Source: Christensenella minuta (lineage in GTDB: Bacteria > Bacillota > Clostridia > Christensenellales > Christensenellaceae). From it: a stretch of DNA of 64,000 nucleotides. Position 1 is the stretch's first letter, and each line of letters opens with the position of its first letter. This document shows positions 7,671 through 17,053 of this stretch, piece after piece. The DNA is taken from contig NZ_CP029256.1 in NCBI RefSeq assembly GCF_003628755.1, forward strand, positions 2,499,585-2,563,584, given 5' to 3'. The position numbers were made by a program, and so were the translations under genes. Below the pieces are notes generated by a model, which worked only from the letters and a program-made list of their open reading frames with translations, had not been told where the DNA came from and ran no database searches.

Positions 7671-9161
7671 ATGAATGAAACGATTTTGCGGATGGAATCC
7701 ATCGTAAAAAGCTTTCCCGGTGTAAAAGCGCTGCAAGATGTAGATTTTGAATTGCGGGCAGGCGAGGTGCACGCATTGCTGGGCGAAAACGGGGCCGGAA
7801 AGTCCACGCTGATGAAATGCCTGAGCGGAGTGTACCCGGCAGACAGCGGAAAGATCACTCTGTTTGGAGAAAAAATCGCAATCAACACAGTAAACGACGC
7901 TATGGATCATGGAATCAGTATGATTCACCAGGAATTTGCCCTAAGCGAACAGCTCTCCGTGGCAGACAACATCTTTATGGGCAGGGAACCGGTTGGCAAA
8001 TTTGGCCTCACCGACCGCAAGGCGCTCTATACGAAGGCCCAGGAATTGATTGATAAAGTAGGCGGCAACATCAGCGCCTATTCCCTGGTCGGCATGATCT
8101 CCACGGCGCAGAAGCAAATGGTGGAAATTGCAAAAGCGCTCAGCATGAATGTGAAGATTATTATCATGGACGAACCGACGGCGGTGCTTTCCAACCGGGA
8201 GGTGGATGCGCTGTTCCATCTGATAGGGACGCTGAAGGCCGAAGGAATTTCAATCGTATATATATCGCACCGGATGGAGGAAATTTTCCGTATTTGCGAC
8301 AGGATCACAGTGCTGCGCGACGGGGCGAAGATAGACACCCTGGAGGCGAAGAAAACGACCAACGAACAGCTTATCAACATGATGGTCGGCAGAAAGCTGG
8401 AAGAATACTATACGCGCACCGAACACGAGATCGGCGGCACCCTGATGGAAGTGTGCAATATAACACGGTTGGACGAAAAGGTTAGAAACGCAAGCTTTGA
8501 ACTGCGCAAAGGAGAAATCATTGGCTTTGCCGGACTCGTCGGCTCGGGCCGGACCGAGCTTATGAAGGTCATTTTTGGGATAGACAAAGCGGCCGCAGGC
8601 CAAATCAAAATCAATCATCGGGACGTCAGGATAAAACATGTCCGGGATGCGATGAAGCTGGGGATTGGCTTTGTTTCCGAAGACCGAAAGCTGGAAGGGC
8701 TCTTCCTCGAGCGGGACGTCGAGTTCAATATCACAATCGGCGTTTTGGATAAATTCTTATCGGCCTTCAATCTGAACCGGCAAAAGGAAGACGAAATAGC
8801 CGGGAAATATGTCGATATGCTTTCTATAAAGGCATCCTCTATACAGCAAAAGACGCTGAACCTGTCAGGGGGAAACCAGCAGAAAGTCGTATTGTCAAAA
8901 TGGCTTGCGATCTCGCCCGATATCCTGATCCTCGACGAGCCGACGCGCGGCGTGGACGTAGGGGCAAAGGCGGAAATTTATGCGCTGATCGATCAGTTGG
9001 TGCAAAGCGGAGTCAGCATCATCATGGTTTCATCCGAAATGCCCGAGCTCATCAATATGAGCGACCGCATTTATGTGATGTGCAATGGAGAAATAAAAGC
9101 GTGCCTTGATAAAGATGAACTGGAACAAAATACCATACTGAAATATGCTTTGGGGGTATGA
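7671..9161 (+). CDS. Sugar ABC importer ATPase (RbsA/MglA type)
   Basis: The 496-residue protein has two full nucleotide-binding domains. Domain 1 carries GENGAGKST, ISTAQKQMVEIAKAL and IIIMDEPTAVLS; domain 2 carries GLVGSGRTELMKVIFG, LSGGNQQKVVLSKWL and ILILDEPTRGVDVG, all intact, unlike the orphan ATPase at 3867. It energises sugar uptake by the membrane protein encoded 3 bp downstream. The ATG at 7671 has AAGGTGG upstream; the frame opens earlier at 7620, but that extension lies in the hairpin and lacks a ribosome binding site. Confidence 0.93.
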   Translation: MNETILRMESIVKSFPGVKALQDVDFELRAGEVHALLGENGAGKSTLMKCLSGVYPADSGKITLFGEKIAINTVNDAMDHGISMIHQEFALSEQLSVADNIFMGREPVGKFGLTDRKALYTKAQELIDKVGGNISAYSLVGMISTAQKQMVEIAKALSMNVKIIIMDEPTAVLSNREVDALFHLIGTLKAEGISIVYISHRMEEIFRICDRITVLRDGAKIDTLEAKKTTNEQLINMMVGRKLEEYYTRTEHEIGGTLMEVCNITRLDEKVRNASFELRKGEIIGFAGLVGSGRTELMKVIFGIDKAAAGQIKINHRDVRIKHVRDAMKLGIGFVSEDRKLEGLFLERDVEFNITIGVLDKFLSAFNLNRQKEDEIAGKYVDMLSIKASSIQQKTLNLSGGNQQKVVLSKWLAISPDILILDEPTRGVDVGAKAEIYALIDQLVQSGVSIIMVSSEMPELINMSDRIYVMCNGEIKACLDKDELEQNTILKYALGV

Positions 9162-9164
9162 AGA

Positions 9165-10172
9165 ATGAATCAGATTACAACGGGAAAAAGCGAATTCAAT
9201 AATTTCAAAGTGCGCTTCATGGGGGCGCTGAAAACAAACGGAGGCGTAATTCTTGCGTTTATTATCGTATTTGTTATCGCCTCGATTGTCTCGTCAAAGT
9301 TTTTGACATTCAATAACCAGATGATAATCCTGAGGACGATCTCCACAACGGCGCTGTGTGCCTTTGCCATGACCTTTGTCGTGCTTACAAGCGGAATCGA
9401 CCTTTCGGTGGGATCGTTTATGTCCCTTGCGGGGTGCCTGACGACCATATTGATTTCATGGTATGCGGTTCCCTCGTTCCTGGCTATATTGGTTTCGATC
9501 GGGGTAGGCCTGGCATTTGGCGCGGCAAACGGCCTGATTATAACAAAGATGAATATGCCGCCGTTTATTGCAACTCTGGCAACGATGAATATTATGCGCG
9601 GGATCTCGTATACGATCACTGGCGGCAAACCTGTTTCCGTAACGGCGGACAGCCTGTTTGAAAATATAGGCGCGGGATTCCTTGGGCAAGTGCCGATTGC
9701 CGTTATCTATGTCGTTATTGCATTTGTATTTCTGTGGATGCTTCTGAACAGGACGAGATTCGGCCGCCATATCTATGCGGTGGGCGGCAATCTTACAGCC
9801 GCTAAATATTCGGGAATCAACACGGATAAAACGATTTTTCTCGCTTATGTGCTGACGGGTGTTTTTTCCGCCTTCGGCGGAATCATATTGGTATCGCGCC
9901 TGAATTCGGGCCAGCCGACAATAGGCGAAGGCGCCGAACTGGATGCGATCGCCGCCTGCATTGTGGGCGGGACAAGCCTTTCAGGCGGCTCGGGCACACT
10001 GACCGGAACGTTGATCGGCGCAGTATTGATGGGCGTTATCAGCAATATCCTGAACCTAGTGGGAGTCAATGCCTTTGTGCAGCTGATCGTAAAAGGACTT
10101 ATCATTATCTTCTCGGTATATATCAATACAATACGCAAGCCGGTGAAGAGGGCCAAAAGTGCGGAAAGCTGA
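9165..10172 (+). CDS. Sugar ABC importer permease (RbsC type)
   Basis: A 335-residue integral membrane protein with about eight to ten hydrophobic segments and the branched-chain/ribose permease motif region AFGAANGLIITKMNMPPFIATLATMNI and GGTSLSGGSGTLTGTLIGAVLMG, the conserved cytoplasmic loop that contacts the ATPase. It forms the transmembrane channel of the importer. It starts 3 bp after the ATPase stop, with the ribosome binding site GGGGGTATGAAG overlapping the end of that gene, so the two are translated together. Confidence 0.93.
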   Translation: MNQITTGKSEFNNFKVRFMGALKTNGGVILAFIIVFVIASIVSSKFLTFNNQMIILRTISTTALCAFAMTFVVLTSGIDLSVGSFMSLAGCLTTILISWYAVPSFLAILVSIGVGLAFGAANGLIITKMNMPPFIATLATMNIMRGISYTITGGKPVSVTADSLFENIGAGFLGQVPIAVIYVVIAFVFLWMLLNRTRFGRHIYAVGGNLTAAKYSGINTDKTIFLAYVLTGVFSAFGGIILVSRLNSGQPTIGEGAELDAIAACIVGGTSLSGGSGTLTGTLIGAVLMGVISNILNLVGVNAFVQLIVKGLIIIFSVYINTIRKPVKRAKSAES

Positions 10173-10245
10173 GCCGAAAAGGGACGTGCCGGATGATCCC
10201 CAAAACGGATAATACGGAAAATATAAACAAAGGAGAAAAAACAGG

Positions 10246-10719
10246 ATGAAAGATAATATTTTTGAGATCGACCACTATGCGATTACGGTGCGCGACTTGA
10301 AAAAGACCCGGGAATTTTATGAAAGCATATTAGGGTTCGAGTTTGCAGGCCAATTACTAACAGAGGATGGAAACGATGTTCTGGCGTATCCCTCCTATGA
10401 AGACCTGACGGGAGTTCCGGGCGTTAAATTTAAGATTATGTTCATGAAGGGCTATGGAATTACCCTGGAATTTCTGGAATATGTTTATCCGGAAGAGATC
10501 GTGATCGATACGAAACCATATATACGCGGAACGGCCCATCTTTGTTTCCATGCGAAAGATGCACAAAAAGCCTACGAAGAACTGAGCAGGAAGGGCGTAG
10601 AGCTTTGCGCGGGCAAAGCGGTTCGCATCGAAGGCGGGACGCATGAAGGAGTATGCGCCTTCTATTTTAAGGACCCGGACGGCTTCCTTCTCGAAATCAA
10701 GACGGAAGCCGGAGACTGA
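10246..10719 (+). CDS. VOC-family (glyoxalase-like) metalloprotein
   Basis: The 157-residue protein has two beta-alpha-beta-beta-beta modules of the vicinal oxygen chelate fold. Likely metal ligands are His in DHYAITV, Glu in LEFLEY, His in AHLCFHA and Glu in LLEIK, the full set of four. Such proteins include glyoxalases, epimerases and dioxygenases. Its place as the last gene of the importer operon (73 bp after the permease, with AAAGGAG) suggests a step in the sugar pathway, for example isomerising or detoxifying a product such as lactaldehyde or methylglyoxal; the substrate is not evident from sequence. Confidence 0.85.
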   Translation: MKDNIFEIDHYAITVRDLKKTREFYESILGFEFAGQLLTEDGNDVLAYPSYEDLTGVPGVKFKIMFMKGYGITLEFLEYVYPEEIVIDTKPYIRGTAHLCFHAKDAQKAYEELSRKGVELCAGKAVRIEGGTHEGVCAFYFKDPDGFLLEIKTEAGD

Positions 10720-10895
10720 AGCAAAAAAGGCCGGCCCGGGAAAAAGCGAGCGGGTTGCTTGCTGCGGGACGCATACAAATATGGCGCCGGGCCGGGGGAA
10801 AATCAATTTCAATCAGGCTTTGGCGTCCTTTTGTATGAGCGCTGAAAGCCGGGCCGGAGGGCTTGGGCGGCTAGAAAAGAAAAGGAGGAGCATCC

Positions 10896-11879
10896 ATGAC
10901 GCAGGCCTTGGCCGATGCCTTGACGCAATTGAAGAGAGATGCCGTTTTTCTACAGCAAGTGTCAAAAGAAGGCCTTGTGAAAAACGAATATGGAGTCACG
11001 CGGAAGATGCCGCCGCCTGTTCCGCCGCATCAGAAGGATGACGTTGTGATTTGGGCCTATGACGGCGACAATATTTCAGGGATTCCGCGCGAGCGTGATT
11101 TCTTTGTATTCCAGTATATCTATAAAGGATATGTTTATGAGAACATAAACGGAAGGCTATTGCTGCTTCAGGAGGGAGACACCTTTCTCGCGCAGCCGAA
11201 TGTCAGGCATTGCGTATCCAGGCAAAAGCTGTCCCCTGTTGCAGGAGATACCTGCGTCGTTTATTTTGCGATCAAAAAGGAGCTGTGCCTGCAGTCCTAT
11301 TTATCCTATATACCCGAGGATACGGATATGCTGCACTTTTTTATCAATCCCCTGGGCAGCGGTAATATTGGTCAATATATGGTGGTAAAGGGGAAGAAGA
11401 ACGTTGATATACGCCGGATCATAGAAAACATCCTGCTTGAATATACACGGATGGATCGTTTTTATACGCGTGTTCTCGACGGATTGTTTGTGACGCTGAT
11501 TTCGCTGCTCGCAAGGAATTGCACGATATGCAGCGTACATATGCAGAGAAATAACGTGATCTCGCCGATCCTTAATTTCCTTCGCTGCAATTATGCCGGC
11601 GCAACGCTGAAGGAGACCGCGGAAAAATTCAATTACCATCCGAACTATCTTTGCGCACTCCTGCGCAAAGAAACCGGAAAGAATTTTACCGAGCTGGTTC
11701 GCGGCTACAGGCTGGAAAAAGCCTGCCTTTTACTCAACCACTCCGACCTTCCGGTCAGCGAAGTCGCATCGCTCGTCGGCTATTCCAATATCAGTCATTT
11801 CTATAGGATATTCAAAGAAAAATATAAAGTTATGCCCTCAAAATTCCGTACGGCCCCTTTTGGGCAGGCCGCGCTTTGA
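10896..11879 (+). CDS. AraC-family transcriptional regulator
   Basis: The 327-residue protein has an N-terminal cupin-like sensor region (about 60-130, with LLLLQEGDTFLAQPNVRHCVS, the small-beta-barrel AraC binding motif) and a C-terminal double helix-turn-helix (about 225-320: ATLKETAEKFNYHPNYLCALLRKETGKNFTELV then VSEVASLVGYSNISHFYRIFKEKYKVMPSKFR). AraC proteins of this form activate sugar genes on ligand binding. AAAGGAGGAG precedes the ATG. It lies between the importer operon and the convergent kinase gene, so both are candidate targets. It is a second regulator for the locus besides DeoR. Confidence 0.92.
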   Translation: MTQALADALTQLKRDAVFLQQVSKEGLVKNEYGVTRKMPPPVPPHQKDDVVIWAYDGDNISGIPRERDFFVFQYIYKGYVYENINGRLLLLQEGDTFLAQPNVRHCVSRQKLSPVAGDTCVVYFAIKKELCLQSYLSYIPEDTDMLHFFINPLGSGNIGQYMVVKGKKNVDIRRIIENILLEYTRMDRFYTRVLDGLFVTLISLLARNCTICSVHMQRNNVISPILNFLRCNYAGATLKETAEKFNYHPNYLCALLRKETGKNFTELVRGYRLEKACLLLNHSDLPVSEVASLVGYSNISHFYRIFKEKYKVMPSKFRTAPFGQAAL

Positions 11880-11935
11880 ATTTAAACAGGGAAAGGGCGG
11901 CCCACAAAGGCGAATAATGATAGACTGGGGAAACC

Positions 11936-13441
11936 TTATTTCTCCGGCAGGTCCCTGCTCCCGGAAATCGCTTCCATTCTCTCGAACGCGTCGTTCCACA
12001 TGGCGCTTTGTTTTGGCTCATATTCCTCAAGAATAAAAGAATTGCGGACAACTTCGCGCAGCTCGCCGATATTTGAGATCTCTCCCAGCGCCATCGCCTG
12101 GGTAAGGAGGTTGCCGACGCATGCCCCTTCAACCGGCCCCGCTGTAACCGGCTTCCCGGTGCAGTCGGCAGTCATTTGGTTGAGTAATTTGTTTTGTGTT
12201 CCTCCGCCGACAATATAAAGGCGTTCTATAGGCCTGCCGGTAATGGCCTCGAGGCGCTCTATGGTCCAACGGTATTTAAGGGCCAGGCTTTCGCAAATGC
12301 AGCGGGCGGTCTCGCCCTCCGTCCGGGGGACCGGCTGGCCGGTCCTTTTACAATATTGGGCGATTTGCGCGGGCATACTTGTCACGCCGAAAAAATCGCT
12401 GTGGCCCGGGTCGATCAGGGAACGAAGCGGCGCGGAACGTTGTGCCGCCGCCGTGATTTCGCCGTACGAAAGGTCTTTTCCATTGCGTCTCCATTCCTTG
12501 CGGCATTCCTGGAGGAGCCAGAGCCCGGTTATATTTTTAAGCGGGCGGAAGCCTCCCTGCACCGTTCCCTCGTTGGAAAAACCATTCTCATACATTTCAT
12601 CCTGGAAAATGGGAGTATCGGTCTCAATACCAAATAAAGACCATGTTCCGGAAGAACAAAAAGCATAGTTTTCCTTGTTGTCCGATACCGGTACCGCCGC
12701 GGCGGCCGAAGCTGTATCATGCGAACCGACAAGGGCGCATGGAACGCGCTTTAAAGAAGCGGCAGCCGCAACCGAGGGCAGGAGCTCACCGCAAAGTGTG
12801 CCCGGCGCTGCGATCGGTTGAAGGATACGCTCGGGTATGCCGAGCCTGCGGATGGTCTCGCGGTTCCAGTCCTTTAAAGTCGGATTATACATGGCCGTCG
12901 TCGTAGAGATGGTATATTCGCTGTGCATCTCTCCGGTGCAGAAGAACGCCAAAAGATCCGGGATCATAAGCATGGCATTGGCATTTTCTATCCCGGGATC
13001 GCCTTCGCATACCCTGCGGTAAAGCTGATAGAGCGTATTGATCGTATAGCTGGAGTTACCGGTTTGGTAAAAAAGCTCGAGGCCCGGAACGATCTGATGG
13101 ACGCGCTCCATATCTTCAGCAGTCGTATGCCGGGCGCTGCGCGCGTCGGAAAGCAGCCTGCCGTTTTTGTCGATCAGGCCATAGTCGTTTCCCCATGCGT
13201 CTATCCCAAAACATGCGAGCCCGCCGGTATTCATCAGGCTGAATTTTTGGAATGCGCGCTTGATATTGGAAAAAATGTGCAGGATGTCCCAATATACCAT
13301 TCCGCCCATCTCGATATAGCTGTTCTCAAACCTGTGAATTTCTTCGAGCGTTATCTTTTCTCCGTCAAAGCGTCCAAGTATTCCTCTCCCGTTGCTGGAT
13401 CCGAGATCCAATGCAAGCAGGTTCAACTGGTTTCTTTTCAT
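11936..13441 (-). CDS. rhaB: FGGY sugar kinase, rhamnulokinase-like
   Basis: The protein has 501 residues from the ATG at 13441, preceded by GGGGGAAACAAG; the open frame extends further upstream but without a ribosome binding site. N-terminal ALDLGSSNGRG phosphate loop, CFGIDAWGNDYGLID with the catalytic Asp, GSHDTASAAAAVP, and the C-terminal YIVGGGTQNKLLNQMTADCTGKPVTAGPVEGACVGNLLTQA are all typical of rhamnulokinase rather than glycerol or xylulose kinase. The reaction would be ATP-dependent phosphorylation of a ketose (L-rhamnulose in known homologues). No rhamnose isomerase or class II rhamnulose-1-phosphate aldolase is visible in the window; a transaldolase-like gene is divergent from it instead. 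Confidence 0.82.
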   Translation of the reverse strand: MKRNQLNLLALDLGSSNGRGILGRFDGEKITLEEIHRFENSYIEMGGMVYWDILHIFSNIKRAFQKFSLMNTGGLACFGIDAWGNDYGLIDKNGRLLSDARSARHTTAEDMERVHQIVPGLELFYQTGNSSYTINTLYQLYRRVCEGDPGIENANAMLMIPDLLAFFCTGEMHSEYTISTTTAMYNPTLKDWNRETIRRLGIPERILQPIAAPGTLCGELLPSVAAAASLKRVPCALVGSHDTASAAAAVPVSDNKENYAFCSSGTWSLFGIETDTPIFQDEMYENGFSNEGTVQGGFRPLKNITGLWLLQECRKEWRRNGKDLSYGEITAAAQRSAPLRSLIDPGHSDFFGVTSMPAQIAQYCKRTGQPVPRTEGETARCICESLALKYRWTIERLEAITGRPIERLYIVGGGTQNKLLNQMTADCTGKPVTAGPVEGACVGNLLTQAMALGEISNIGELREVVRNSFILEEYEPKQSAMWNDAFERMEAISGSRDLPEK

Positions 13442-13493
13442 CTTGTTTCCCCCTGTGTGTGTGAATCCCCGGCAAGGCGTTTCCTTTGTTTCG

Positions 13494-13522
13494 ATCTTAA
13501 TTCTCTGGCGGCGGCATGTCAA
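13494..13522 (-). promoter_or_regulatory. Promoter of the kinase gene
   Basis: Minus-strand TTGACA (13517-13522), 17-bp spacer, TAAGAT (13494-13499), 53 bp before the kinase start. Confidence 0.72.
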
Positions 13523-13560
13523 CGCAGTCATTATAATCGGTCAATGCATTCCTTAAGACA

Positions 13561-13582
13561 GGACAATGTAATTGGAATGTCC
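13561..13582. promoter_or_regulatory. Imperfect palindrome in kinase/aldolase divergent region
   Basis: A 22-bp element with arms GGACA and TGTCC and a central AATT pairs at 8 of 11 positions. It lies midway between the divergent kinase and aldolase genes and is a plausible operator for AraC or DeoR, but the match is modest. Confidence 0.35.
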
Positions 13583-13702
13583 CAAAGGTAAAATGGGTTC
13601 AAACCAACCGAAAGCCTGTGCAAGCCGGCAAATAGCATCGGCAGGCGGTTCGGAAGCGGAAACAAACGAATCCTATGAATAAACCTATACAGGAGGTATA
13701 TT

Positions 13703-14758
13703 ATGATTTATTCCAAACGTCTCGCACAAGAAAGCCCAACCCGTTTCTTTGTCAACAATCCAACGCCTTCCGAAGCGAAGGGGGCGCTGGAAATCGGAAA
13801 TGTGATTGGTATGGTTACCAATGGGAATTATCTCCAGCGGATGCTGACAATGCCGGAGACACGGGACGATACGGTCGCCGTAATTGACAAATATATCAAG
13901 GAAGGCATCGATGACGATCAGCTGATCGTTGCGCTTGCGGCCCAGCATGCGGTCAGCAGGTGCGCGAAATATTTTATGCCGCTGTATGAGCAATCGCAGG
14001 GCGAGCTTGGCTGGGCAGCGATACAGGGAAATCCAAACCGCGATACGGATTATGATTTTATGGTGGAAGAGGCCAGGCGTTTTTATCAGGGCGTACCCAA
14101 TATGCGCGTTAAATTTCCGGCGACGGCGGAAGCGGTGCAGGCGCTTGAAACCATGACCGCACAAGGCAGGGCAACGCTCGCGACCTGCGGATTTTCCGTT
14201 CAATATGGCGTGGAAGCGATGGAGGCCTATGCCCGCGGATGCAGAAAAGCGAAGACCGCCGTTCCGCGGCTGTACGTCACAATATTAGCCGGGCACGTCG
14301 ATGAATACCTGGAAAAGTACGTTAAAGCAAATGGCGTTGCCATAGATCAGGATATCCTCGCGAACGCAGGATGCGAAATCGCAAAAGAGCTTTATAAAAC
14401 GTGGTATGAGAATTATCGCGATATAAATTGCCGGATACTTGGGGGGTGCCGTGAGGCGTATCATTTTACGGAGATGGTTCCGGGGGATATGGCCGTTACC
14501 GTGAATTACGATTTCATTCAGAAGCTGAATGAACTTGATCCGCCTCTTACTCCCCGTATCGGCCAGCGCGTAAGCAAAGAAATATTTGCGGAGCTTTCGG
14601 ACAAGCTTCCAGCCTTCGCTTATTCAGTGTCACATGCTGGCAAGGAATACCTCCATTGGTCCATGGTGCCAACCTCTCTGTATTTCAGAAACTATGTGCG
14701 CAAAGGCTGGAATAATGCCGCGGCAATGGTAAGGGAACGGCGCGTATTGTTCCGGTAG
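13703..14758 (+). CDS. Transaldolase-family protein (putative class I aldolase)
   Basis: The 351-residue protein resembles the transaldolase family: FFVNNPTPSEAKGALEIGNVIGMVTNG at the start, IQGNP, and RVKFPATAEAVQALETM with Lys137 as the likely Schiff-base lysine, then LATCGFSVQYGVEAMEAYARG. Classical transaldolase transfers dihydroxyacetone; related enzymes act as fructose-6-phosphate or sulfo-sugar aldolases. AGGAGG precedes the ATG at a good distance. Being divergent from a rhamnulokinase-like kinase, it may cleave the phosphorylated ketose in place of the missing class II aldolase; this is inference. Transcription ends at a strong terminator. Confidence 0.8.
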   Translation: MIYSKRLAQESPTRFFVNNPTPSEAKGALEIGNVIGMVTNGNYLQRMLTMPETRDDTVAVIDKYIKEGIDDDQLIVALAAQHAVSRCAKYFMPLYEQSQGELGWAAIQGNPNRDTDYDFMVEEARRFYQGVPNMRVKFPATAEAVQALETMTAQGRATLATCGFSVQYGVEAMEAYARGCRKAKTAVPRLYVTILAGHVDEYLEKYVKANGVAIDQDILANAGCEIAKELYKTWYENYRDINCRILGGCREAYHFTEMVPGDMAVTVNYDFIQKLNELDPPLTPRIGQRVSKEIFAELSDKLPAFAYSVSHAGKEYLHWSMVPTSLYFRNYVRKGWNNAAAMVRERRVLFR

Positions 14759-14811
14759 GACCGCGCCGCCTTCGCTGGAGGCTGAATATGGAGGGCTGCG
14801 CCCCAAGTGTA

Positions 14812-14839
14812 AAAAATCCCCGGCTGGCCGGGGATTTTT
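14812..14839 (+). terminator. Terminator after the transaldolase-like gene
   Basis: A 12-bp perfect stem (14812-14823 with 14828-14839), CTGG loop, five terminal T residues. Confidence 0.92.
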
Positions 14840-14920
14840 CTATTTTAGTGAAGAGATACGGAAGGCGGTTTCCCGCTTGCGCTGTTTTATGGTAGAATGA
14901 TAAAATGGAGGATGCTTTTG

Positions 14921-16717
14921 ATGAAAAAACAGGTTCGGATTACAGCGCTTGTTACGGCAATTCTTATTATGGCGGCGCTCATAAGCGGATGCAGCCTTGC
15001 GCGCACCATTATTACGGAGACGGTGGATGAAATAAGCAGCGGCGGCGCGCGGCCGGCCCCGTCTTTTTCCCCGCAGCCGTTTCCGTCGCTCGCCCCGCAG
15101 GACACGGACGCCACGCCTTTTTCCGAAATGGAATATGTGCGGCCCGATGCGGACGCTGCTGCCGCGCGCCTCTGCGGGCTGGCGGAAGAAGTTTACGCGT
15201 GTGAAGACGCCCAGGAGTTAAAGGCCCTGTTTGAAGAGGGAGAGGCCCTCTATGAGGAATACAATACGATGGTGCGCCTCGCCTCGCTGAAGAGCACGAT
15301 GGACCTTACGGACGAGACGTGGCTGGCAGAAGAAGCCTATACCACGCAGGGCTTCACCGCGGTGGATATGGCGTACGAGGAATACTATGTAGCGCTGTAT
15401 TATTCCCCGTTCAGCGAAGAGATCGAACAAAACTGGCAGCCGGGATATTTCGACGATATCGTCCAGGACGAGGACTGGTACGCGGACGGAACGCAGGAGC
15501 TTTACGGGCGGGAGTCCGCCCTGCTTTCCGAATATGCGCAGCAGCGGCAGGCCGCTGCGGTGCTGTGGGACGGGCAGGAGCTTTCCTACGAGGACATCAG
15601 CGGGATTGAAGATGCCGATGAATACTATGCGGCGCTTGCCGCGTGGCACGAAGCGTGCGCGCCCGGGCTGGAAGAAATCTATGTAGAGCTTGTCAGGACG
15701 CGGATGCAGCTTGCTGAAAAACTTGGGTTTGGAAGCTATACGGAAATGGTGTTTGCACAGAACCGTATCGATTATACGCCTGAAATGATGGCGGATATGA
15801 CCGGCGGGATCGTGGAATACCTTGCGCCGGTCTATGCCGAGACGTTTGATTACCCGATCGAAGGGGAAGCGGAATATGAGGTGTGGGCCGATTTTGTGCA
15901 GCAGACGCTTTATGGCATGGATGACGAGCTCGGCGGCAATTTCCAGCTGATGCGGGAGTATGGCCTCATCGACTGGGAGCCGCGTGCGGGGAAAACCCCG
16001 GGGGCGTACACGACCTATCTCGACAGCTACCATTCGCCTTTCATACTGATGTCTTATACGGGCGATGAATACAGCATGACAACGCTGATCCATGAATTCG
16101 GGCATTTCAATAACTACCTTGAAACGGGTGTGACTGCGGAGGCGACAGACGTTTCGGAAATTTATTCCCAGGCGCTGGAGCTTCTGGTGGCAAACCACTA
16201 CGGCGAATATTTCGGGGAAGAAATCGGATACGAGATGCAGTATAACGCGCTGTCGGATAAGTTGGATTCGTTTGTCCAGCAGGCCTATTATACGGCGGTA
16301 GAGCAGGAAGTATATTCCCTTGGGAAGGAAGAAGTTACGCCCGGGGCCGTGGAAGAGATCGCCGCGCGCCAGGCGGAGCGCTTTGGGCTTGCGGATTTTT
16401 TCTACGACGATTTGTACAGGTATGACTGGGTTACCGTGCCGCATATCTATGAATTGCCCTACTACACGTTTGCCTATGCGACGTCGGCCGATATTGCGGT
16501 CCAGCTGTGGGAGCTTTCCCTGACGGACGAACAGGCCGCCCTCGATGCTTATCGGGCGCTCCTCAGCCGGGAAGAGAGCACGGACTTTATCGAAAATGCA
16601 AAGGCGGCAGGGCTTGCAAGCCCGTTTGACGAAGGAGAGATGCGGCGCATGGCGGAGCTGCTGCAAACCTACCTGTCGGAGGAAGAATGGAGCGGCGCGC
16701 TGGTAGACGCGGCATGA
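14921..16717 (+). CDS. M3-family (oligoendopeptidase F-like) lipoprotein peptidase
   Basis: The start at 14921 follows GGAGG (14907-14911) by 9 nt. The 598-residue protein has a lipoprotein signal peptide with lipobox LISGC, a Pro-rich linker (residues 35-60), and a long helical body with the zinc site HEFGH at residues 391-395 followed about 25 residues later by the SEIYSQALELL segment that carries the third ligand Glu. It would cleave short peptides at the outer face of the membrane; most M3 enzymes are cytoplasmic, so the lipid anchor is notable. It appears to be a single-gene unit. Confidence 0.88.
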   Translation: MKKQVRITALVTAILIMAALISGCSLARTIITETVDEISSGGARPAPSFSPQPFPSLAPQDTDATPFSEMEYVRPDADAAAARLCGLAEEVYACEDAQELKALFEEGEALYEEYNTMVRLASLKSTMDLTDETWLAEEAYTTQGFTAVDMAYEEYYVALYYSPFSEEIEQNWQPGYFDDIVQDEDWYADGTQELYGRESALLSEYAQQRQAAAVLWDGQELSYEDISGIEDADEYYAALAAWHEACAPGLEEIYVELVRTRMQLAEKLGFGSYTEMVFAQNRIDYTPEMMADMTGGIVEYLAPVYAETFDYPIEGEAEYEVWADFVQQTLYGMDDELGGNFQLMREYGLIDWEPRAGKTPGAYTTYLDSYHSPFILMSYTGDEYSMTTLIHEFGHFNNYLETGVTAEATDVSEIYSQALELLVANHYGEYFGEEIGYEMQYNALSDKLDSFVQQAYYTAVEQEVYSLGKEEVTPGAVEEIAARQAERFGLADFFYDDLYRYDWVTVPHIYELPYYTFAYATSADIAVQLWELSLTDEQAALDAYRALLSREESTDFIENAKAAGLASPFDEGEMRRMAELLQTYLSEEEWSGALVDAA

Positions 16718-16788
16718 CTGCAGCCGTTTGCATGGCCCCGCGGATTTTAATGTTTCCGTCCGGGGGAGGGGTGTATCTTTATACCAAA

Positions 16789-16855
16789 GAAAACCGGCGG
16801 ATCACGGATAATCGAACGTCACGAATCAACGTATCGCTGAATCTTACCGGTTTTT
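16789..16855 (+). terminator. Possible terminator after the M3 peptidase
   Basis: AAAACCGG and CCGGTTTTT can pair, but around a loop of about 49 nt, so this is weak. It may instead be part of the leader of the small gene at 16885. Confidence 0.3.
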
Positions 16856-16884
16856 GAATTAATCAAAAACAAGAGGTGTTTATA

Positions 16885-17037
16885 ATGGAAGCGATGGAAA
16901 AAGCTGGGAAAAAAGTAGACGAAGTCATGACAAAGATAGCGGACAAAACAAAGGAAGGCGTCAGCAAGGCGTCGTCCAAGATGCACCAGGCCGGAACAAA
17001 AGCCAACAACGCGGTGCAGCGCAAAACGTCCAAATAG
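16885..17037 (+). CDS. Small lysine-rich helical protein, unknown function
   Basis: A 50-residue reading frame beginning MEAMEKAGKKVDEVMTKIAD starts 7 nt after AAGAGGTG and ends at 17037, 16 nt before a strong terminator. It is almost free of bulky hydrophobic residues, has about 13 Lys, and repeats an amphipathic pattern with Ala/Thr/Ser, like small stress or nucleic-acid-associated helices. There is no cysteine or membrane segment. The good ribosome binding site plus dedicated terminator argue for a real gene. I do not recognise a family. Confidence 0.65.
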   Translation: MEAMEKAGKKVDEVMTKIADKTKEGVSKASSKMHQAGTKANNAVQRKTSK

Positions 17038-17053
17038 TTTTTGGAAGCGATAG

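Noticed and set aside
15218-16666. 482-codon minus-strand frame opposite the M3 peptidase
   Set aside because: The plus strand encodes HEFGH and a lipobox; the antisense product is basic and matches nothing.
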